Made by a program: the position numbers and the translations under genes. A stretch of 64,000 bases of DNA from Amblyomma americanum (Eukaryota; Arthropoda; Arachnida; Ixodida; Ixodidae): the NCBI RefSeq assembly GCF_052857255.1, contig NC_135502.1, positions 152,465,868 to 152,529,867 on the forward strand. The letters are read 5' to 3'. A model generated the notes under the pieces. It saw only the letters and a program-made list of their open reading frames with translations. It was not told where the DNA came from and searched no databases. Positions 1-12,137 of this stretch are shown here, piece by piece (the stretch's first letter is position 1; each line of letters opens with the position of its first letter).

Positions 1-199
1 CGCTAGGAAGTGACCAGATTGAGGAACAAGTATGCGGTTATTCAGTTGCAAATCTTTCAAAACAAGTACCGTATACATTGCTGTGGTTTGTAATACGTGC
101 GCTGCAAGCATGCGCACGCAGCTAGACATTTAGACAATCTTAAAACAAAAAAATGATGCTTGTTTAGTCAGAACAGAGAGCTCCTTTCGTGCATTTAAC
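1..199. other. No gene seen at left edge
   Basis: AT-rich sequence with no open frame of note and no repeat that I recognise, up to the start of the CACGTG-rich repeat. Confidence 0.4.
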
Positions 200-497
200 G
201 GCGAAAGCCTTTGATGGCTCATACTCGCGGTGACCGTCCGTCCGGTCACGGTGACCTCGCGGTGTCTATCGGTTACATTTTGCCCCCTAGGTCACGTGAC
301 CATGGCCAGGGCGTGACCTAGGCAGGTGGCCCAGGTCACGTGACCTAGGTCAGGTGGCGCCACGCTCGCGCCAGCTGCTCTTTTCGGTTATGAAATGAAT
401 TCAAGCGCGGCAAATTCAAATCTGTCCAATGAGTCGCAAACGGCTTTCGCCTTCCCGCAGTTAAGCGATATTTAAGTGCCTACAACGAATTTTTCTC
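200..497 (+). repeat. Dispersed CACGTG-rich repeat, copy 1
   Basis: The block from the phrase ATGGCTCATACTCGCGGTGA to the AAGTGCCT.CAACGAATT end matches 59418-59690 almost base for base, apart from indels in the middle. Its centre is a run of GTCACGTGACCTAGG-type units (about 285-350), that is, repeated CACGTG E-box palindromes. No coding capacity is visible. Two ends of one window carrying the same non-coding block points to a high-copy non-autonomous element or a part of one; class unknown. Confidence 0.75.
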
Positions 498-685
498 ATT
501 TGTAAGTCTAACGAGCACGCTGTTTGATGCCGCCTTATGCTCCGTGAAACAACAACACCTCATTACATCCACTGCAGCGCAAAGGTTTTCCCCATTTCTC
601 TGCATTAGTCCTATCCTTTAGCAGTTCCGTTGAATGTATCCCCGCTAACTCACCTTCTTACGTCCCCTGCTGCGCTTGGCTTCTC
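498..685. other. Unassigned spacer
   Basis: No open frame or recognised repeat between the CACGTG repeat and the RTE fragment. Confidence 0.35.
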
Positions 686-1160
686 TTCTAATCAACGCCG
701 TTACCTTGGACCAGCGACCATCTTGCCTTCGCATTAGATGCAATAAGGGCAAGATGGGCCCAAGCCCATTTCATCTTCTGTATTTCGACAAGGATATATT
801 TAATCCGTGTGTGTTAGTTTTTTCCCTCAACCACTATTCCCGCTTCCTGTCCCTTAATGCTACGGCTATAATTTTTTTTTCTTTTCATAGCTCGCTACGT
901 GGTCCTTGACTCAAGCTGAGCCATTTTCCTGAACGTTTTCGTGTTATAAATGAGTAGCGGTAAGATAGACCTGTTGTATTCTTTACCTTGAAGGACAGTG
1001 GTAAAATTCCATTCATGATGTCAAAGAACCTGCCATATGCGCTCCACCCCAATCTTAATCTTGTAGTTATTACGGGCTCATGATTAGGGTCAGCGGTGAG
1101 TAACCGCCATAAGTAGATGTATTCTCTTACCACTTCTAGCACCTCGACGCAATCGTGAAC
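686..1160 (-). pseudogene. RTE-type LINE reverse transcriptase fragment (C-terminal part)
   Basis: The minus strand from 1142 down to about 885 encodes VVREYIYLWRLLTADPNHEP followed by a GWSAYGRF.DIMNGILPLSFK stretch. This aligns with the C-terminal RT region of the RTE element at 5396-7060, which has YVYLGQVVTADPDHER and GWSAYAKFSRIMRGSLPISLK in the same order. Further homology, out of frame, continues to about 690 (the DRKR.W and CAGH-like regions on the reverse strand). It is frame-broken, 5'-truncated and lacks the FADD catalytic box, so it is a dead LINE remnant. Confidence 0.75.
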
Positions 1161-1544
1161 TCTGAACAGACCAATGTAATAATGATGGATTTCTCAATAA
1201 TTATAGTCCGTAAAAACAGACACCAGCTCTAACCTTATTTTACACGGTAGAAAATCCGGTAATAGGAGTTACCGGGCACTGCTCTACTACACTACGATCT
1301 TGAGGAAATCCGAAAATGCGATCGGACGAGAGCACATTGAATTCCATCAATTTGTAAACAATTGGTTCCGGCTGCGCGAGTTCAGTCTTATGAGGGTACA
1401 CATGAACCAGCGAACCTTTTTTAAATGATATAGAAGATTAGCAAGTCACAACAAAACAATCCTCCGTCTTTGGCATTTATTCTGCGTGTTTCCTTGTAAA
1501 AAAGAATTCTTGAAGGTATCGCACTGTCCTGTTTGATTTAAGAG
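1161..1544. other. Unassigned spacer
   Basis: No supported coding region or known repeat. Confidence 0.3.
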
Positions 1545-1790
1545 CGTGATTGTCTCAAAGCAACTCCGGGCTGTGAGGGACGCCGTAGTGAAGGGCTCCT
1601 GAAATTTCAGCCTCCTGGGGCTCTTTATTGTACACTGAGATGGCACAGTCCACAGGCCTCTAGAGTTTCGCCTCTATTGAAATTCGGCCACCCCAACCGG
1701 GATCCAAACGGCGTCTTTTGAGTCAGGAAGGACTCAAAGAGCGGACACTCCCATAGGCCTGAGCGGCGCAATTGACTGAGGCGCAACAAG
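1545..1790 (-). repeat. tRNA-derived SINE, second subfamily (degraded)
   Basis: On the minus strand this has the order seen in the copies at 52980-53215 and 57418-57630: a tRNA-like head, a CGAAATTCC-like segment, a 'TAGAGGCCTGTGGACTGTG' segment and a 'GGAGCCCTTCACTACGGCGTC' segment, ending in the CAAAGC/TTGAGACAATC tail. The A and B boxes are decayed (the B-box region reads GGATCCCGGTTGGGG on the minus strand). Confidence 0.7.
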
Positions 1791-4700
1791 CGGCAGGGTG
1801 CGGGAACTTCCGGTGTGGGTTTCTGCCTGGAGCAGCATCCTAGCATGCGATGCGGCCTGCCGCGCTTTCGTGGCGCATTATTTCTTTTCAGCAGGGTTCC
1901 CCACTTCATCTGTTTACTTTCGCTCCAGAAAGATGAAAATTACGTTCCGGGCCGTTAGCCGCCAACAGTGCAGCTGCGCCACGCCTTGGTCAAACAGTGT
2001 CAATCTACAAGCGACACCAGGTGCTTTGTGAAATGAATATTTTCTTCCGCACATAAACCAAAATCTGATAGAGTAGCCGGCGCCATTGCTCGTCCCACAG
2101 TTCTGGCGCGTCCATCGTTACTGCAACGCGTCTCACAGCAGCGGCTGTCGTTACCACCTTGCACCGCGAGCTGAAAAAATGTAAATTACGAGGTGTCATT
2201 CTGGTATACCTTACACAAAAACTGTGCGAACAGGCGAAGCACGTGAAAGCAGCAAAAATAAGACCAACGTAAACATGCCTTTACGAATCTCGTATGCGGA
2301 ACATTTCTGCACCACACACAGTACTGCAAGATATATCCCGATGATTTACAAGCATTCGTTTGTTCCTCGTGGTGATTCTCTGCCCCCCAAAACCTAAGTC
2401 CTCTTCCAAGGACAACTGTGTGTTTTGTAACAGCACCGTAACGGCTGAAGCACGGGCTCTCAGTGTGTATGGGCACCGAGAGCAAATGCGCGAATGCAAT
2501 TTGCACATCTTGAGAAGCGTAGAAGACAGTTTTCACCACACCAGGTCCTAGTGTTCAAACACGTTTATTTTTATTCATGGTCCTTTTGAATAACACACTC
2601 CCTTGTTGTCACTAGTAGATGCAATACACAATTTTAGTAGAGCAGACGGCAGAGTCTTCGACGTACGCACAAGTTTTTAGTTTTTGAGCTTTTCATGCGT
2701 CACTTTTTTTCCCGGCACTCTTGAAAATTACGTGCCCTTAGTACAACACTAGAATGCTCGTTCTTGACACGTTCGAATGATTTGTCAACAGATATTACTC
2801 GAACGATGTTGTAAATTGTTGGGGGCTATAAAAACTTCACATGCCATAAAACGCAAAGCGCAACCATGCGAAACTAAGCGCACCGACCGGCGCCATGGCT
2901 CGAGCAGGATAACGTAGGCGTGTTTTTCACATCCGCAATATTCCGCCGGCCAGCGTGCTTAGCAAAACTGCTTCAAATGCAGCGTAGATTGGCAAAAAAC
3001 AAACGTTTCTAACTTTTCCCCACTGTCAGAAACAGCAGGAGTGCCATAAGCCGCGCCTGAACAGCTGGCAGGCCACGTAGCGTACTCGCTTCTTTACGAA
3101 CTGCGCAATTCAAGGCACCGGCCCGTGTGGTCAGCGTAAAGTGTTTGAAATTCGGAGTAGTTGGGAAAAAAACATTTCTCACCTTGCCGTCGTGAGAAAC
3201 CGTGTGAGTTTTACGTCGAAGTTTTGCGCATACACGCAGAGTCTGTGCGCTAGGAAAGACGACGCACGTTGCAGGCGCAGCCGCGCAGGCGACCGTCTCC
3301 TTGTTTCAGATCTCGTTTCGTTCTGACTCGTCTGCCCGTCTGCTCCGTCGCCACTTGCCCACTCGCCCGCACCGCCAGCGTGCGCATGCGCGCACCCGCT
3401 AACCCTGGCAGGGACACTAAGGAGAGGTGATGCCAATAATCGTTTACGTATTTTCTAGCACCAGATTTCGTCGAGCGCGCGACCTTTATGACTGCCTTTC
3501 TCTATGCTCTGCGTCGTCTTTTTGCGATGAGACACGGTGTGAGCGAGTGAATCTGTTGCTTTGCCGTGTTTCTCAATGTTGCACTAAGCTCAAATGAGGC
3601 ACAGAATGTTAAGCGACTCTTGCGTTGAATAGAGCTACTGCTGCAGAAGTAGCGTCTAGGCCATTTGTGGCCAGCGCTCTTCCGAGAAATGGCTCGGCCA
3701 GGACAAAAGGTGACCACATGGGATGTGAAGAGGGGGAGGGGTTAAACAGTTGAGAGGACTCTGGAATGCTCGTAGGATGCGAGATAGGCACTTGCCAAAT
3801 CGGTAAGAGGCTAGCAAATGACGAAGCGAAGATGAAAAACTATTCTGTATGCGCAAGATAAAAATAAAGAATTGAGGGCGAGCTTCATATCAGGCGCCGG
3901 AAAACCTGGAAGTAGAAAACGAAGAGCATGGTCCTCGATGTGACCAAAACGGCTCCAAGGAGCGTAATGTGTTTTGTAGGCTGATTCGTTGAAGCTAGGA
4001 TGAAAATAATAATGAAAAGTAACAAAAATAAAACAATGAATAAAACCAGTATACACAATGCGTTCTTTTCAATTGTTTAATTACCGCTACATGTGGCAAA
4101 CAAGGTAGCCGAACACACGACCTAAGAACACCGTTCATAAATACAATTACTGGTTGGTGATTAAAGGGGTGGTGTACTTTCGATACACAACAGTGCAGAA
4201 AAGTCGGCCTCAACGATGTTCATGTGGCCCGCCTGTGTGTGTCTGGGGAAGCTCGAAATAATGCGATGCGCTACTCCGCAATGCCACCATTCGGGATCGT
4301 TGGTTGTAAAACTTTGCTCAAAGAAATAACAAACAATACCAGTAAATTGCGATTGGAAACAACTTTCAATTCGTTTATTAAATAAAAACGATGTTTACAA
4401 GCAAAGACAGATGCAAGAGCCATTCATACGAAATATTCAAAGGAACAGTAAATACCGAAGAAAAAAACATTTACAGATCAAAGAAGCGTGGCATGAAAAG
4501 GATTGAAAAGTTTTGTTTTTAAATCTGAGCTTTATCTCTTTTTTTTCTTTCTCGTAATCTGCCTCTTCACGCAGTAAAACTACTTCGTTTTTCACGGCTG
4601 CTGCTGTTTATTTGCGATAAGACCCAAATTCAGCTTTAATCACATCGTCTCTCCTTTCCAGAGGCGCCATGCACCTAGTTAAATTTACTAACATGCAAAT

Positions 4701-5384
4701 AGCGTATTTATTTCTTATTTCAAAGACGCCGATTCGGTGGGTGCGGCATTGCTTCGCGACGGCGTTTGTCGTCGGTTTGCCGAGAGCGGGAGCGAAAAGC
4801 ATATTTCGGGTATTTTCCCGGCTGTGAGTACGCAAGCGCGCTCGAACACACCTCAAGCGAATGTTTTCTTCTTCTTGCTTTATTTCTTGCTTAGACATTT
4901 GCCTAGGAGTTGGCTGAGCCTAAAGGCACACACGTTGCCTGACAGGGCATCAGCCCCCTCCTACATGACAAACAAACGTGCAAAATACAAAAGCCCGGCA
5001 GGCCGGTACAAAACTGTATCGTAGATAAGGACATAAAATCAAAGAAAAGTAGGCACAAAAACAAGCATTCTACATAACAGAAATACATACGCAGTCTGCA
5101 AAAATACCGAAGCGTTTGACGAGAATTTGCATCGTAAAATTACGGCGCTTAGTGTGTAAAGAAATAAGGAGACCAATACATATACATATATATACATGAA
5201 ACACTGCATCAAACAATGAAGCACTACTTATACTTATACAAGCCTACTCAAAAACAAGGCATTATGGACATAAAAGCGCAAACAGGACAGACAGGAATAC
5301 ACAGACGAGAACAAAAAATCACTGTCTTCTCACTTAGCAATTTTAGGCTACAATATGCTTATATGAGGAACTTTAGTGATCGGT
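1791..5384. other. 3.6 kb of unassigned DNA
   Basis: Only short frames on both strands, none with a recognisable motif. A GC-rich patch around 3330-3420 contains TGCGCATGCGCG at 3381-3392, which fits the NRF-1 consensus. No splice-bounded exon could be supported. Confidence 0.4.
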
Positions 5385-5395
5385 ATAGGCGACAT
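5385..5395 (+). repeat. RTE target-site duplication, left copy
   Basis: ATAGGCGACAT is repeated exactly at 7061-7071, immediately after the (TGA)n tail of the LINE. Confidence 0.85.
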
Positions 5396-7060
5396 AGGCA
5401 GGGTATAGGCAGGGCAATGTCATTAGCAATATGGATAAGATAGTTAACGTAGCCGAAGAGTTCTACACAGACCTGTACAGTAGCCAATGTAATCAGAGCG
5501 TTAATGAGAAAGCCAGCAGTGCACAGCAATGCGTCATCCCGCCAGTAACGAAAGATGAAGTAAAGAAAGCCTTATAAGCAATGAAAAGGGGAAAAGCAGC
5601 TGGGGAGGATCAGGTAACAGCAGATCTGTTGAAGGATGGAGGGGACATCGTGCTAGAAAAACTAGCCACCCTCTATACGCAATGCGTTATGACCTCGACT
5701 GTACCAGAAGCATGGAAGAATGAAAACATTATCTTAATTCATAAGAAGGGAGACGCCAAGGAATTGAAAATTACAGGCCGATCAGCTTACTATCCGTTGC
5801 CTACAAAGTATTTACTAAGGTAATCGCTAATAGAGTCAGGGCAACGTTAGACTTTAATCAACCAAATGATCTGGCAGGCTTTCGTAAAGGATATTCCACA
5901 ATAGATCATATTCACATTATCAATCAGGTGGTAGAGGAATGCGCAGAATATAACCAACCTCTATATATAGCTTTCATTGATTACGAGAAAGCATTCGACT
6001 CAGTGGAATCCTCAGCAGTCATACAGGCATTGCGTAATCAGGGGGTAGAAGAGCCTTATATCAAAATACTGAAAGATATATATAGCAACTGCACAGCTAC
6101 TATAGTCCTCCATAAAGTCAGCAATAAAATTACAATAAGGAAGGGCGTCAGGCAAGGAGACACGATCTCGCCAATGCTGTTCACCGCATGTTTACAGGAG
6201 GTATTTCGAGGCCTGAATTGGGAAGAGTTGGGAATAAGAATAAATGGAGAATACATAAATATTCTGCGATTTGCTGATGACATTGCCTTGCTGAGTCACT
6301 CAGGAGGTGAACTGCAAATCACGATCAATGAGTTAGACAGGCAGAGCAGATCGATGGGTCTAAAAATTAACATGCAGAAAACCAAGGTAATGTTCAACAG
6401 CCTACCAAGGGAACAACAGTTCACAATTGGCAGCGAGAGCCTAGAAATTGTGACGGAATACGTCTACTTAGGGCAGGTAGTGACAGCTGATCCGGATCAT
6501 GAGAGGGAGATAACTAGAAGGATAAGAATGGGGTGGAGCGCATATGCCAAATTCTCGCGGATCATGAGAGGCAGCTTACCAATTTCTCTCAAGATGAAAG
6601 TGTACAACAGCATAATCTTGCCGGTACTCCCCTACGGGGCAGAAACGTGGAGGCTAACGAAAAGTGTTCAGCTTAAGTTAAGGACAACGCAGCGAGCCAT
6701 GGAAAGAAAAATGATAGGTGTAACGTTAAGAGATCGGAAGAGGGCAGAGTGGGTGAGGGAACAAACACGGGTTAATGACATCCTAGTCGAAATAAAGAGA
6801 AAGAAATGGGCTTGGGCAGGGCATGTAATGCGAAGGCAAGATAACCGCTGGTCCTTAAGGGTAACGGAGTGGATTTCAAGAGAAAGTAAGCGTAGCAGGG
6901 GGCGGCAGAAGGTTAAATGGGCGGATAAGATTAAGAAGTTTGCAGGCAAAGGGTGGATGCAGCTGGCAAAGGATAGAGTTGATTGGAGAGACATGGGAGA
7001 GGCCTTTGTCCTGCAGTGGGTGTAGTAAGGCTGATGATGATGATGATGATGATGATGATA
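5396..7060 (+). mobile_element. 5'-truncated RTE-clade non-LTR retrotransposon
   Basis: Bounded by the perfect 11-bp repeat ATAGGCGACAT at 5385-5395 and 7061-7071. It starts inside ORF2 (the endonuclease is missing), runs through the reverse transcriptase and ends soon after the stop codon in a GATGATGAT microsatellite (about 7030-7060). A very short 3' UTR with a simple-repeat tail is the usual end of RTE elements. Orientation is plus. Dead copy: a nonsense codon and a frameshift in RT. Confidence 0.92.
5428..7025 (+). pseudogene. RTE ORF2 reverse transcriptase, disrupted
   Basis: Target-primed reverse transcriptase of an RTE LINE. The first piece (about 5428-5822) carries GKAAGEDQVTADLLK and the EAWKNENIILIHKKGD region. 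It is interrupted by TAA at 5575-5577 and by a one-base loss in the A-run near 5767-5770, which throws the NYRPISLLS motif out of frame. From there the frame is open to TAG-bounded 7025. The last 365 codons (from 5928) hold DYEKAFDSVE, GVRQGDTISPMLF, the catalytic FADD (codons 115-118, 6270-6281), YVYLGQ and the C-terminal GHVMRR and WADKI regions typical of RTE. No endonuclease remains. Sequence otherwise well kept, so insertion is fairly recent. Confidence 0.9.
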
Positions 7061-7071
7061 ATAGGCGACAT
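7061..7071 (+). repeat. RTE target-site duplication, right copy
   Basis: Exact repeat of 5385-5395 directly after the GAT-repeat tail. Confidence 0.85.
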
Positions 7072-7139
7072 TGCGACAAAGAAGAACCCTCTTACATTCA
7101 TTTCTGAATGCGGAAAAAGTTATTGTAACTTATAGTTAT

Positions 7140-8880
7140 CTCTTTTAATGAAAAATCTGGCAACTTGAAAGGACAATGTTAGACGACCATAATTTATCCT
7201 TACTCTCGGCATCCTTATTTCGAGGTTCTCTTATAGCGTACAAACTTACTCTGTCTGTGGATGGGACAAACAAACGATTGTTATGTACCCATTGTAGCAA
7301 CTTAAAGTGGTATACCTTATCTGCCCACAGCACATTGTACTTTGTAAAGAGTGGATTCTTTCTTAGTCCCCTTTCCTCACCGTGATAATTTTCGCATATG
7401 CGTAATACCTTCTTTTCTGAAGTAATAATTTTTTATTGTAATTGGAAGCACTTTTTGTACCCAAGACTAAAATACTATAGCTTTTTCTGGAATAGAATAG
7501 TTAGTGATATAGTGTCTGCTTCATCCATGGTGGGATGAAGTATTCGACTCTGTAGAGACAACCAATGACACGTCATAAGCCAGGCTTAAAGCAACTAACG
7601 CGGGCGTTGCAGGACGTATCACTACTAAACCTTACACCAAGGAATTTTCGGCTCAGTGACCTCCCTCTCCAACAGGCTGCTTTCATATCTGATGCTAATA
7701 CGACTCTAGTCCCTCAAGCTTGTGCGCTTAAATATTAGGTGTTTAGATTTTGTTGTATTTAGAGTAATGCGATTGGCTTGTGGCAACCTGGAAAGTTTTA
7801 ATAAGTAATCATTAGCAGATTTTAAGGCATCTTTTTGTTGTTCCTGTACAAAAATATATATGTGTCGTCATCATACATTTTTAACTGAGGGGATCCTGGT
7901 ATTATATTTATATCATTCACATATATAAGAAATAGTAAGGGCCTCAAAATTGATCCTTGAATGACGCCGTGTTGTATTCGAAGTGTGATTGCCTATGGCT
8001 ACATATTGTGATCTGTTTTTCAGGTATGTTTCCAGTAGTCTCAGTGCAATGCCCCGAATCCCACAGATCGCTAGTTTTCATCAATATTTTATGCTGCATA
8101 GTGTCGAACGCTTTTCTAAGATCATTAAATAAACCAAGGGTTAAGAGTTTCTTTTCTGTTTTCAATAACATTGTCTTTTATGTGTATAAGGGCCTGTTCC
8201 GTAGACTTATTTGCTTGAAATTCATACTGCGCATCAGCTATTATTTGATGTTTCTGAAAAAGCTAGTGAATCGATCATTAATGACGCTCTAAAATATTTT
8301 TGAGAATACTCTAAGAACAGAGATCGGCCGGTAGTTATTCATATTTGCTGCACCGCCGCCTTTACACACAGGAACTACTTTACTACATTTAGGTCATCCG
8401 AAAACTCCCCAGTGAGAAGCATTAGGTTTATTATATAGTACAACTCAAAACTAAGATGATTTGCGGCATGTTTAATTGGAACAGCCTTTAGGCCGTCATC
8501 TCCAGGCGCTACGTCACTTTTCAAGCTTCCATTTGTTTTGAAATCGTCATTTGGACTGCAAGGAAAAAGGGAGATAGAGTTCATTGTACTGTTTTTGTGT
8601 GTACGGCCGTGCATGCAAGAAATTGGACCTGTGTACTTCCCTGTGCTAATGAACCTAAGAGTCATTTTTTCTGCAGGCTGATCATTGAAGAGACGTTCAC
8701 CATCGACTGAGATATGTCTTACACACTGGCTTGGGCGCCTTTTCTTCATTAGATCGGTAACCATCTCCCATACCCTTTCACGGTCATTGTGAAAAAGATG
8801 AATTTGAGCCTGAACTTATTCGATGATCACTTTCTTCAGATCTGAGTTCAATTTGTGTCTGTAGGATTTAAACTCTTAAT
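7140..8880 (-). pseudogene. CR1/Jockey-group LINE remnant, reverse transcriptase
   Basis: Read on the minus strand from about 8880 to 7140. It shows APGDDGLKAVPIKHA and LLTGEFSDDLNVVK (about 8375-8520), then a frame-broken NYRPISVL-like region, then LFNDLRKAFDTMQHKILM (about 8060-8130), the equivalent of the LD.SKAFDTV.H..LL block. Further along, around 7740-7860, comes a W/N-rich LNTTKSKHLIFK segment, the post-catalytic part of RT. The YADD box itself is not recognisable. Many stops and indels mark an old copy. Both ends are approximate; no TSD was found. Confidence 0.72.
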
Positions 8881-10684
8881 CAGTAAATGTACCCGGAATG
8901 GGGAAAATAAAGGAAGGACTGCCGACAGTGGAAGCCATTCGAAGCAGAGCAGCATTTTTAAAACCTGTCAATCAACGACGGCTGGCTGCAGTTCGAACCA
9001 TATGGGATCGCAAACTGAACATGTAGGTTGACCTGCGGTTGAGATATCGCAGTGACCGCGGTTTCCTTTGACAGCCATTTTTTAGTGTCTCGCGAGACCA
9101 GTCAGTGGTAATCGAGAGTGTTTTTGGTTGTGCGATACGCGAAAAAGTTTACACCTCTACTGCGTTGTTGTAAATATTAGTGGGCACATGCAAAACCTAA
9201 ACTTCAAGGAAAGCGCGGAGCGTATAGGGTGGCTCATAGTGGTAGTCTATGTTGGAGTGCCTTCGTATTCGCCCATTTACTTCTCTTTAACGTACAGCAC
9301 TACTAAAGCTTTTTACAAATTTTCTCTTTTTTTTCAAGAAACTGATCACTACAGCTCCGCGGCTAGAAAACATAGAGCAAAGCTTTTTTTTTATCTAAGC
9401 TACTGTTTTCACTCTCAAAGGCGCACCTCTTTTCGAATGGCAGCGTGTTCGCTTGACCTTTCGCGCATCAGATACGAACCAAGTTGTGAAATTTTCTATA
9501 CCTGCTTTAATTTCTTGTAACCAATGGTACTATATTTAATCACATGTTCTCTGTAGAATTCTTTATAGAAATAGGGACTACAGAAACTCTGCTTGCCGTT
9601 TTAGCGAGACTTGTGTGGTCTTTGGCATCAGGTAACGATGTTGATCTCGTGCATTCCAGTGTTAGTTGAAAGCTAGCTTTCCTCGCAGACATTTTATATG
9701 TAATTCAAATCAAAACTAGACGTGAATGGGAGCTGAAAGCATCTGATGCATCTAACACTATTAATAAGCGAGCATGCGTGAGCGCTCGGTCGCGCGCAGT
9801 TACCATTACATTTGCTTTTACCCTTAATAGTCTTGCAATTTCATTTGTCTTGCAGTACATTGTACTTTTTACTGACTGCAGTTCGTTCCTTGTGTTCAAT
9901 TTGTCGCTTGCTTTGTCTCTTTTCTTCTGTCTGTTTGTCTACAGAGTGCTCGTGTAAGGACTGATACGGAACTTGTTATTATTGCAGATGTCCTACTTTG
10001 TATTCTGTCGTGTTGCCACCACCCTTCTCTGAGTAGCATTTGGCAAAATCTTGTACAATGGCTCTTTTATTTTTCTGTTTTTTCACCATTTCTTTTTTTG
10101 AGGTCTCGTTGGCATTCCCCTTTGCCCCTAACTCTACCAGTTTCTCTTGGAAGTTGCCGCCTCGTTGAACAGGGGTCAAGTTCCTCACGCTTGTCACCAA
10201 AATTCGGTGATGATCATCAGCTCGAGGGTCAGTTCACTTCCTTTCTAAGGTAGCTCTGATGTGGTGATTGTTGTTTGTAGAGGCTATATGTTAATAAAAT
10301 AAGAACGGTAGGAAAAGATGTTTCCAGCAGCGGCATCTGCCATCGGAACCTCAAGCAGTTGAGCTGCGACTAGCGGGAATAAAAGGACATGGAGAGGACA
10401 GGGAGAGGGAGAGAAAGGAAAAACGATAGTAGGAAAGAATAGGGGTGGGGGTAATATTCAATATGTACAAATAAATAATATCGAAATAAAAGCGGGATGC
10501 TGCGCCGCGCATGATATGAGTACTGAGGTGGTGGCGAAAGTACTTTTCCTGTCCATTTTTAATTTTATCTTTAATTTCTTTTTTTTCTGTCGTTCGCCTC
10601 CTTCCGAACACGTGCATTCACTTAGGCTATCGCCTTTTTAAGTTTTCATGAATTCTCTTTTTCGTTCGTCGTCTCTTTTCCTCG

Positions 10685-10706
10685 CCCCCCCCCCCCCCCC
10701 CCCCCC
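10685..10706 (+). repeat. Poly-C run (22 C)
   Basis: Uninterrupted run of C, read directly. Confidence 0.95.
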
Positions 10707-11057
10707 ATGGCTTGCACTCACGCTTTACACTGCTTTTGAACCTCGCGCGCGCTTTATAAAAGCTTTGTGTTTCAGATGCTGTAGTACACTCGAAAAAAGC
10801 TAGTGCTCCATCTGAGCGGTCGTGAAATAAATTCTGCTATGTTTTTATATTTCTGCTGACTCTATACATCTATATCTGTCAAACAATCTCCTTGTTTCCT
10901 ATATATGCGCGCGAGGTACAAACGCGGCGCAAAGTACGAGTGCAAACAGTGGGAGGGAAGGAAAAAAGACGACGAAGGAAAAAAAGAGAATCTATGACAT
11001 CTAAAAAGCCGACACGCTATATGTATATCATATGTTTGCCAAAAGAGCCCCTCATTT

Positions 11058-11061
<4 letters not shown>

Positions 11062-11136
<75 letters not shown>
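11062..11136 (+). repeat. (CT)n-(AT)n compound microsatellite
   Basis: About 16 CT units followed directly by about 21 AT units. Confidence 0.95.
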
Positions 11137-11139
<3 letters not shown>

Positions 11140-11140
<1 letters not shown>

Positions 11141-11260
11141 GTTACGAGTTGAAATACACTTGAAGAAACACATATTTACCAACAGTTTCCAGACGGTTGA
11201 CGTCCCTTCATCAAGGCACGATGTGCGAACGCAAAGGTCTCCGTTTTCGGAGCCCCGAAT
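11140..11260 (-). repeat. Possible PLE pseudo-LTR fragment with hammerhead-like hairpin
   Basis: On the minus strand the order is CTTGATGAAGG, a short stem GACG/CGTC closed around TCAAC, then GGAAAC. This is the order of a hammerhead core (CUGAUGA, stem II, GAAA), with the first core base changed. Hammerhead motifs are known from the pseudo-LTRs of Penelope-like elements. No PLE coding sequence is attached here, so identity is tentative. Confidence 0.35.
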
Positions 11261-12133
11261 GCACGTGGAGAGGATAAAACGCTCGCTTTTGATTAAACAA
11301 AGCGCTCACGAGAGAGACAAACAGGGAGTCACCAGAATCCTTCTATCGACTGAGGGAAAAGATGATGGTTGTCAAACGAACAGGCGAAAGAATGGAAAAA
11401 CAGAGAGAAAAGAAGAGAAAGCAGAGGTAAGACACACTGGGGGCGGAGTGGGGTGAGTTGCCCACAAGAAAAATGCCAACAAGAATTATTATTCGTGGAA
11501 GCGTCCTTTGGCGGAAGCGAGACGTTCGAACACGAGGAATAAAAATAGCATAGACCGGAAAAAAGACAGAAAAGGAAAAAACAGCCGCAAAAGTACAATG
11601 AAAGGAAAAACACCACTGCGCTCATACGTCTTAGAGCGCGACCTGCTCCTCAGGGGCGCAGCTGTTAACAAGACGATATGAAGAAAAAAAGTGATTTAAT
11701 TTAAACTGCCTAGAGAGCCCAATTTATTTTTATTGACTTCTTTAAGGTAACAGAAAGCGGCACCATCATTTCATAGTGCTTCTCGCTCAAGCGCAACGAG
11801 GAGATCGGCTACAGTGGTCGTTGGGCCGCATCTCCAGTTAGAGGTGGGGTTACTGGATGCTCCTGGTACGCGGTCGCTTAATTTTTTTATTGTAAAAGTG
11901 CCATTGAGTAGATTTCTGTACTCCAGAAGCTGAAAGCATTCAAGTCCAGCACAACACCTGCAGTACTGCCTATACCTACGCTTGCAGCTGATTCCAGCAT
12001 GCATTGCACTGGGGAGCAGGCACGGAGTAATACCGCAGTAGGGCATTGGTGCTGAACTTGCAAAGTTACGCTTTTTAGAAGAAAAATTACTTGAATTCAG
12101 CTTGCGAGAATAAATGCGACTGAATGGTATTAT

Positions 12134-12137
12134 GCAC
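12134..12137 (+). repeat. Gypsy-1 target-site duplication, left
   Basis: GCAC directly before the TGTGACG start of the 5' LTR; the same GCAC follows the 3' LTR at 20734-20737. Confidence 0.8.

Larger units (their letters stand above)
8881..12133. other. 3.2 kb of unassigned DNA with simple repeats
   Basis: No supported gene. Holds a 22-base C-run, a CT/AT microsatellite and a possible PLE-tail hairpin (listed separately). Small frames on both strands look like chance. Confidence 0.35.
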
